NCBI GenBank assembly: GCA_943704525.1
Contig: CALSCQ010000731.1
Span: 1 to 23,921 of the forward strand
Direction of reading: 5' to 3'
From: Pigoraptor vietnamica
Taxonomy: Eukaryota; Opisthokonta; Filasterea
DNA length: 23,921 nt
The notes under the pieces were generated by a model. It saw only the letters and a list, made by a program, of their open reading frames with translations, was not told the origin of the DNA and searched no databases. Below, piece by piece: positions 20,231 through 23,921 of this stretch (position 1 is the stretch's first letter; each line of letters opens with the position of its first letter). Made by a program: the position numbers and the translations under genes.

Positions 20231-20321
20231 GTTGTGGCATGTGAGACGCACTTTGCCGCAACAAAGGCGTTTAGTAGGCGGAATTTCCTTTGTTGTGGCA
20301 ATGGAGACACTTTGCCCCAAC
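20231..20321. promoter_or_regulatory. Duplicated inverted-repeat module, four GTTGTGGC-like octamers
   Basis: GTTGTGGC occurs at 20231-20238 and 20292-20299. Its near-complement GCC(G/C)CAAC occurs at 20255-20262 and 20314-20321. Each half is thus an inverted repeat with a 14-16 bp spacer, and the two halves are direct repeats about 61 bp apart. The inner pair also forms a 13-bp imperfect stem (20255-20267 with 20287-20299, 12/13 paired). It lies 160-250 bp upstream of the DUF72 ATG. Confidence 0.55.
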
Positions 20322-20480
20322 TATTAAATTTAGGAAAGTCTAATGTTTGTAACGCATAAGTAACGGCGCGAATTTTGGATCGACTTCGGCGGACAACGTG
20401 ACAACTGTCACTTCTGTCTTATAAAATCGTTTTTTCCAACTTCCAAGCCTTTGCGTGCGTGCATACCTTGAGTGCGGAGA

Positions 20481-22570
20481 ATGGACGCACGCGGCAAGGT
20501 GCTCCTGGGCACATGCGGGTGGACGGACGAATCGGTGAGCGATGGACCGTTGTTGTTGCGCTTTCGTCATGCAGCGCCGCCGTCGCCTCAGTGTCCTTTG
20601 TACCGTGGGCGCTCTGCGAGCTGTATTGGGCGCTCTGCAAGCTCACATTTCGCGAGTATTTGCAGCGATCTGCATGTGTCGTTGTTGTTTTTCTTTCGTC
20701 TCAGCAAATACGTTTTGTTTCAACGACGGTGCGATTAATCGTGTCTGTAGAACATTAAATCGTGCAATCGGCAGACGGCGTTTCCGCACATCTCACTGAC
20801 TTTTACTCCCGGCACAGCTCTTGCGCTGCGGTCGCTTCTACCCCGGTCACGTGCGCAACAACGAGGACCGCCTGCAGCACTACGCGACGTTCTTCCCCTG
20901 CGTCGAAGTGGACACTTCGCTATATGCGGTTGCATCGCCAAAGAACGTCGAAAAGTGGTGCGGCCTTGTTCCGAAGGACTTTGTCTTCCACTTCAAGGCG
21001 AGTTTGCGGCTGCGTCTGCCTTCGCCCTTTGCGCCCGTCGCTCTCCGTGTTCTGCGGCTGCGTCTGCCTTTGTACTTTGTACCCATCGCTCTCCGTGTTC
21101 GCTGTCGTCTCTGTCTATGGATTTCCTAATGACAGACGCACCGTTTGCCATCGGCTTCTCACGCGCGTGCACTCGCACGCATGTACGCAGGCGTACGGTC
21201 TTTTCGCCCTTCAGAGCATGTCCATTCCGTCTCTGCCCTATGTTGTCAAGCAAATCCTTCCGCCCGCACTCGCATCGCTGGGTAACGTTACGCTCACGGC
21301 ACTCCCCGACGACTGCAAGGCCGCGCTGTGGGCACACTACAACGCATCGCTGTTGCCGGCGTACACGGCGGGAAAGCTCGGTAAGCTGCGGTTTCGTGAG
21401 TGCGCCTGTGGTAGCGCCGCACTTCCAGCGTTGTTTGTGCACGAGTAGAGAGCATAGATCGGATTTATTGGCTGTGCAGCTCTTCGCCGAAGTGTAGACT
21501 GCCTTATCTGCGCTATCGGAACAAACTCACTCATCATCGCGTCGCCACCTCTCTTCTCGCTCTTCCCGTACGCACCACACACGCGCGTACGCACGCACGC
21601 GCACACACAAGGCGTCGTCGTGTTCCAGTTCCATGTCGGCTTCAAGCCCACCGAGGCCCACTTTGAACACATCCGGGAGTGTCGTCGGCGCCTCGACAGC
21701 CGATACAAAATGGCCGTCGAGTTCAGGGACCGCGCGTGGCTGCAGATGCCAGAGGGGAGTAACGTAACGGCCGGGGACGAGGACGGTCGCGGCAGCAAAG
21801 GGTCGCAGCTAACATCCACCCTCGACGACACACTCGCGTTCCTTCGCTCTCTCTCAATCATCTACATTGTCGCGGACGAACTCTACAGCGAGATGCCCAA
21901 CGCGGCCCAGAGCGGCACGTCACGTGACGGCGTCATCCCCGTGCGCGCGGGCGTCGCTTCCCCCGCGTGTGCGTACATTCGCCTCCACCGCCGACAGGGG
22001 TCGGACCGACTCCTCGGGGAGAGCGAAGTGCGCGACTGGGTTGCGCGCGTCGCCGAGCTCTCGCGAAACGTCGATGGCCCCGTGTATTTCCTGCTGAGCA
22101 CGGCACATGAGGACCAGGCCATAGTCAACGCCAAGCGACTCGTCGCGTCTCTCAAGGAGCTGGCGTTCGACTGGCCCGCGCACTACCGCGCGTGGCAGCA
22201 GAAGAGGGGCGGGCTGCTTGCCTTCGTGTCGTCGGCGCCAAAGAAGAAGGGCGGCAATGTGGAGGAGTCGTCTGGCAGTGGGCAACGGGAAGTGGGCGCC
22301 GCCGAGACCGCGCAGGATGCGGAGACCGCGGAAACTGTAGAGAGCGTCGTAACGAGCGGGAATGGCAGCGCACGCGAAGGCGAACCGAGTGGCGGGAAGC
22401 GCAAGATGGATGTCGGCGACGGCGAATCGAAGGATGGCGAGAGTCCTAAACGCGCGCGTGTGGGAGAGGGATCGCCTGCGTCGCGCGGCGCAAGCCCGAA
22501 AAAGGCGCTGGCGCAGCACGCCAAGGGGGTGCGTCCGATCACGTCGTTTTTTGGGAAGGGCAAGGAATGA
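20481..22570 (+). CDS. DUF72 (YecE-like) TIM-barrel protein with charged C-terminal tail and PIP-box-like end, 4 exons
   Basis: The DUF72/YecE family is a TIM-barrel fold of unknown reaction. Exons: 20481-20534, 20818-20997, 21191-21380, 21612-22570; 1383 nt (460 aa), all phases closing. Family blocks: LGTCGW (usual GTSGW), CGRFYPG, LQHYATFFPCVEVDTSLYA, VEKWCGLVPKDFVFHFKA, FQFHVGFKPTEAHF, MAVEFRDRAWL, YIRLHRR, VYFLLSTAHEDQAIVNA. The domain ends near residue 350. The tail is acidic, then basic, with KRK (404-406), PKRARV (420-425), PKK (437-439) and a C-terminal VRPITSFFGKGKE. VRPITSFF (448-455) resembles a PCNA-interacting PIP box lacking the first Gln. A nuclear, replication- or repair-linked role is inferred, not shown. 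The donor at 20998 is GC (AAG|GCGAGT). Introns 2 and 3 are 193 and 231 bp. Confidence 0.9.
20998..21190 (+). other. GC-AG intron (DUF72 gene intron 2)
   Basis: The exon ends CACTTCAAG and the intron starts GCGAGTTTG and ends ACGCAG before GCGTACGG. The product FHFKAYGLF restores the family block F-K-A. The nearest GT donor breaks the frame. Confidence 0.75.
21006..21101. repeat. 48-bp tandem duplication in the DUF72 gene intron 2
   Basis: Copies 21006-21053 and 21054-21101 both begin GCGGCTGCGTCTGCCTT and share CTCTCCGTGTTC; they differ at several bases. The duplication starts 8 bases inside the GC-AG intron. Confidence 0.85.
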
Positions 22571-22832
22571 GGACGATTGCGACGGGTTCGGGGGAGGCGG
22601 CAACGATTGGATTCGTGAGGGCGACTGCGGCGCGGATAACACTGCGACACGCTGCGCTGCGTGCTGCACAAAGCCACTTCACTCGATCGCGACCCGCGCA
22701 TCCGATTTGATCGTCTTATGCAATGACGACGACGTCCGCCGGCCCGTTCATAGTTCGGTCCTGTCCGCCACTCGCATGCCCGATGTGAGTCACACCTCAG
22801 GTTTCCGCGAGTGACCTCACGTCGCCAGTGCG

Positions 22833-23649
22833 TCACACGTCTTGTTTGCCGGGCGCGAGGCACTGCAGTTGCCGCAGGAAGCCGCGATTAGGCGAGGCGC
22901 AAGGGCGCGCCTGTTTGACGGTGGCCATGGCGCCCTCGAACGGCATGCCACGTGATACGATGAGATAGGCGACGACGACTGCGCACGAGCGGGATACGCC
23001 GGCGTTGCTGATAAAAAAAGGAATGTGAATGAAAATTCGTTGAGCGATTCGCAAACGGGCACATGCCGACATGTGGCACACACAGGCATGCAAGTAAGCA
23101 CGCGCGCACCCTCACTCATTCACTACTTCTCTTCCACTCGCACTTCACACACACTCGTGCGTTCTCACACATAAACACACGCGCCAGTGTCACATGAACA
23201 CACGACTACGCCCACGTGAACGCACGACTACGCACCAGTGCACGAGGACGCCACCGGCCGCGCGTCCCACTTCGATGAATTCGGCGCAACGGCCAATGTG
23301 CTGTTCGAGTGGCTCCGTGTCAATGTCCAGCAGAGGGACATCGAGGTATTCGAACAACTGCGGAAGATCAGTGGCGAACGGCTTGAGCACGTCGCGCAGT
23401 GCACAAGAGGGTATCTTCGTATATGTGCGTGCGATTGAAGCAGGCGCACACGCAGGTCCAAAGGGGCACGCGCAGCTCAAGCGATAGCAGGAACGCACGT
23501 GCAGCTGAGGGACGCGGAGAACAACGCACCTCTGGGAAGGCGTTGGAGACTCCCGTTGCGACGTTGAGGATGTGCGTGACGCCCGACGTGCGCAGGTCGT
23601 CGAGTGAGTGCGCGGCGTCTTGGCTCCCAACGAACAAGCCGTCAATGAC
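22833..23649 (-). CDS. Dual-specificity protein phosphatase, DUSP19-like, 5' end outside or unresolved
   Basis: This is a cysteine-dependent phosphatase of the atypical DUSP class, probably acting on phospho-Tyr/Thr in signalling proteins such as MAP kinase modules. Exons, read downwards: 23649-23530, 23357-23236, 23007-22833 (TGA); 138 residues are visible, about one catalytic domain. Blocks: [48 protein letters not shown] (likely general-acid region), [16 protein letters not shown], signature HCNAGVSRS (Cys split by an intron), AVVVAYLI. The HCxxGxxRS loop is intact, so it looks active. The first visible exon begins at an acceptor (CCACAG|GTC) with no start codon, so at least one 5' exon lies beyond it, possibly across the (CA)n array or off the window. 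It converges on the DUF72 gene with 262 bp between the stops. Confidence 0.9.
23191..23233. repeat. Tandem duplication next to the DUSP exon splice donor
   Basis: 23191-23211 and 23213-23233 match at 18 of 21 positions (both contain CACGACTACGC). On the minus strand the second unit is the sequence immediately after the donor of the phosphatase exon ending at 23236. Confidence 0.75.
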
Positions 23650-23813
23650 CTGTGGAGGGTTCGCAATTCAGAACAGGTAAAAGATACCCTCGGTTACAAA
23701 GCGGGATGAAGGCTTCGTGGGTAGAGATGCAGAGCACAGACACTTATCTTTATAATTTCTTTCCACATACACGTGCACACATCCACGCACACGCACACAT
23801 ACACAGAGACACA
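23650..23813. other. Non-coding stretch upstream of the visible phosphatase exons
   Basis: This is probably intron or 5' flank of the DUSP gene on the minus strand. It is AT-richer than the exons and grades into GT/CA-rich sequence. I see no exon that could be joined with confidence. Confidence 0.4.

Positions 23814-23921
<108 letters not shown>

Larger units (their letters stand above)
19897..20480. other. Intergenic region trpC-trpF to the DUF72 gene
   Basis: The 584-bp gap holds, in order, the 58-bp tandem duplication, an 18-bp inverted repeat (20201-20218), a pair of repeated inverted-repeat modules (20231-20321) and an AT-richer stretch (about 20320-20450) before the DUF72 ATG. No coding region is convincing. 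Confidence 0.6.

Overview
The window is a gene-dense piece of a GC-rich nuclear genome, most likely from a free-living unicellular eukaryote. Almost every gene is split by many short spliceosomal introns (roughly 70-370 bp). I placed about 50 introns. Nearly all are GT-AG, and three are best read as GC-AG. Long (GT)n/(CA)n microsatellites occur in introns and form both ends of the window. A RalGAP-alpha orthologue together with fungal-like tryptophan enzymes points towards the opisthokont/apusozoan/amoebozoan neighbourhood or another prototrophic protist. I cannot name the species.

Layout. 1-131 is a (GT)n array. 167-9596 (minus) is one large 21-exon gene for the alpha subunit of the Ral GTPase-activating protein (1783 aa, collinear with animal RALGAPA from end to end). 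9597-10261 is a divergent intergenic region with two related perfect palindromes. 10262-11443 (plus) is an unrecognised basic, Ser/Arg/Pro-rich protein whose 5' end I could not resolve. 11495-19896 (plus) is a tryptophan biosynthesis cluster: trpE (8 exons), trpG (4), trpD (6) and a trpC-trpF fusion (7). 20481-22570 (plus) is a DUF72/YecE-like protein with a long charged tail, nuclear-localisation-like clusters and a C-terminal PCNA-binding-like motif. 22833-23649 (minus) is the 3' part of a dual-specificity phosphatase resembling DUSP19. 23814-23921 is a (CA)n array.

How the genes work together. TrpE+TrpG make anthranilate from chorismate and glutamine. TrpD adds phosphoribosyl. The TrpF domain isomerises the product and the TrpC domain closes the ring to indole-3-glycerol phosphate. 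This covers every step from chorismate to indole-glycerol phosphate; tryptophan synthase is not in the window. The gene order E-G-D-CF is that of the classical bacterial trp operon. The genes are intron-rich, however, and the G, C and F domains carry fungal TRP-type sequence features. In fungi those three domains are fused; here trpD lies between G and CF. The gaps hypothetical-trpE, trpE-trpG and trpG-trpD are only 51, 76 and 66 bp. The cluster is the strongest candidate for an undescribed arrangement in this window.

All exon models were made by hand from reading frame, splice consensus and remembered family alignments. Every complete model closes in frame across all exon phases, which is strong internal support. 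No database search was possible.
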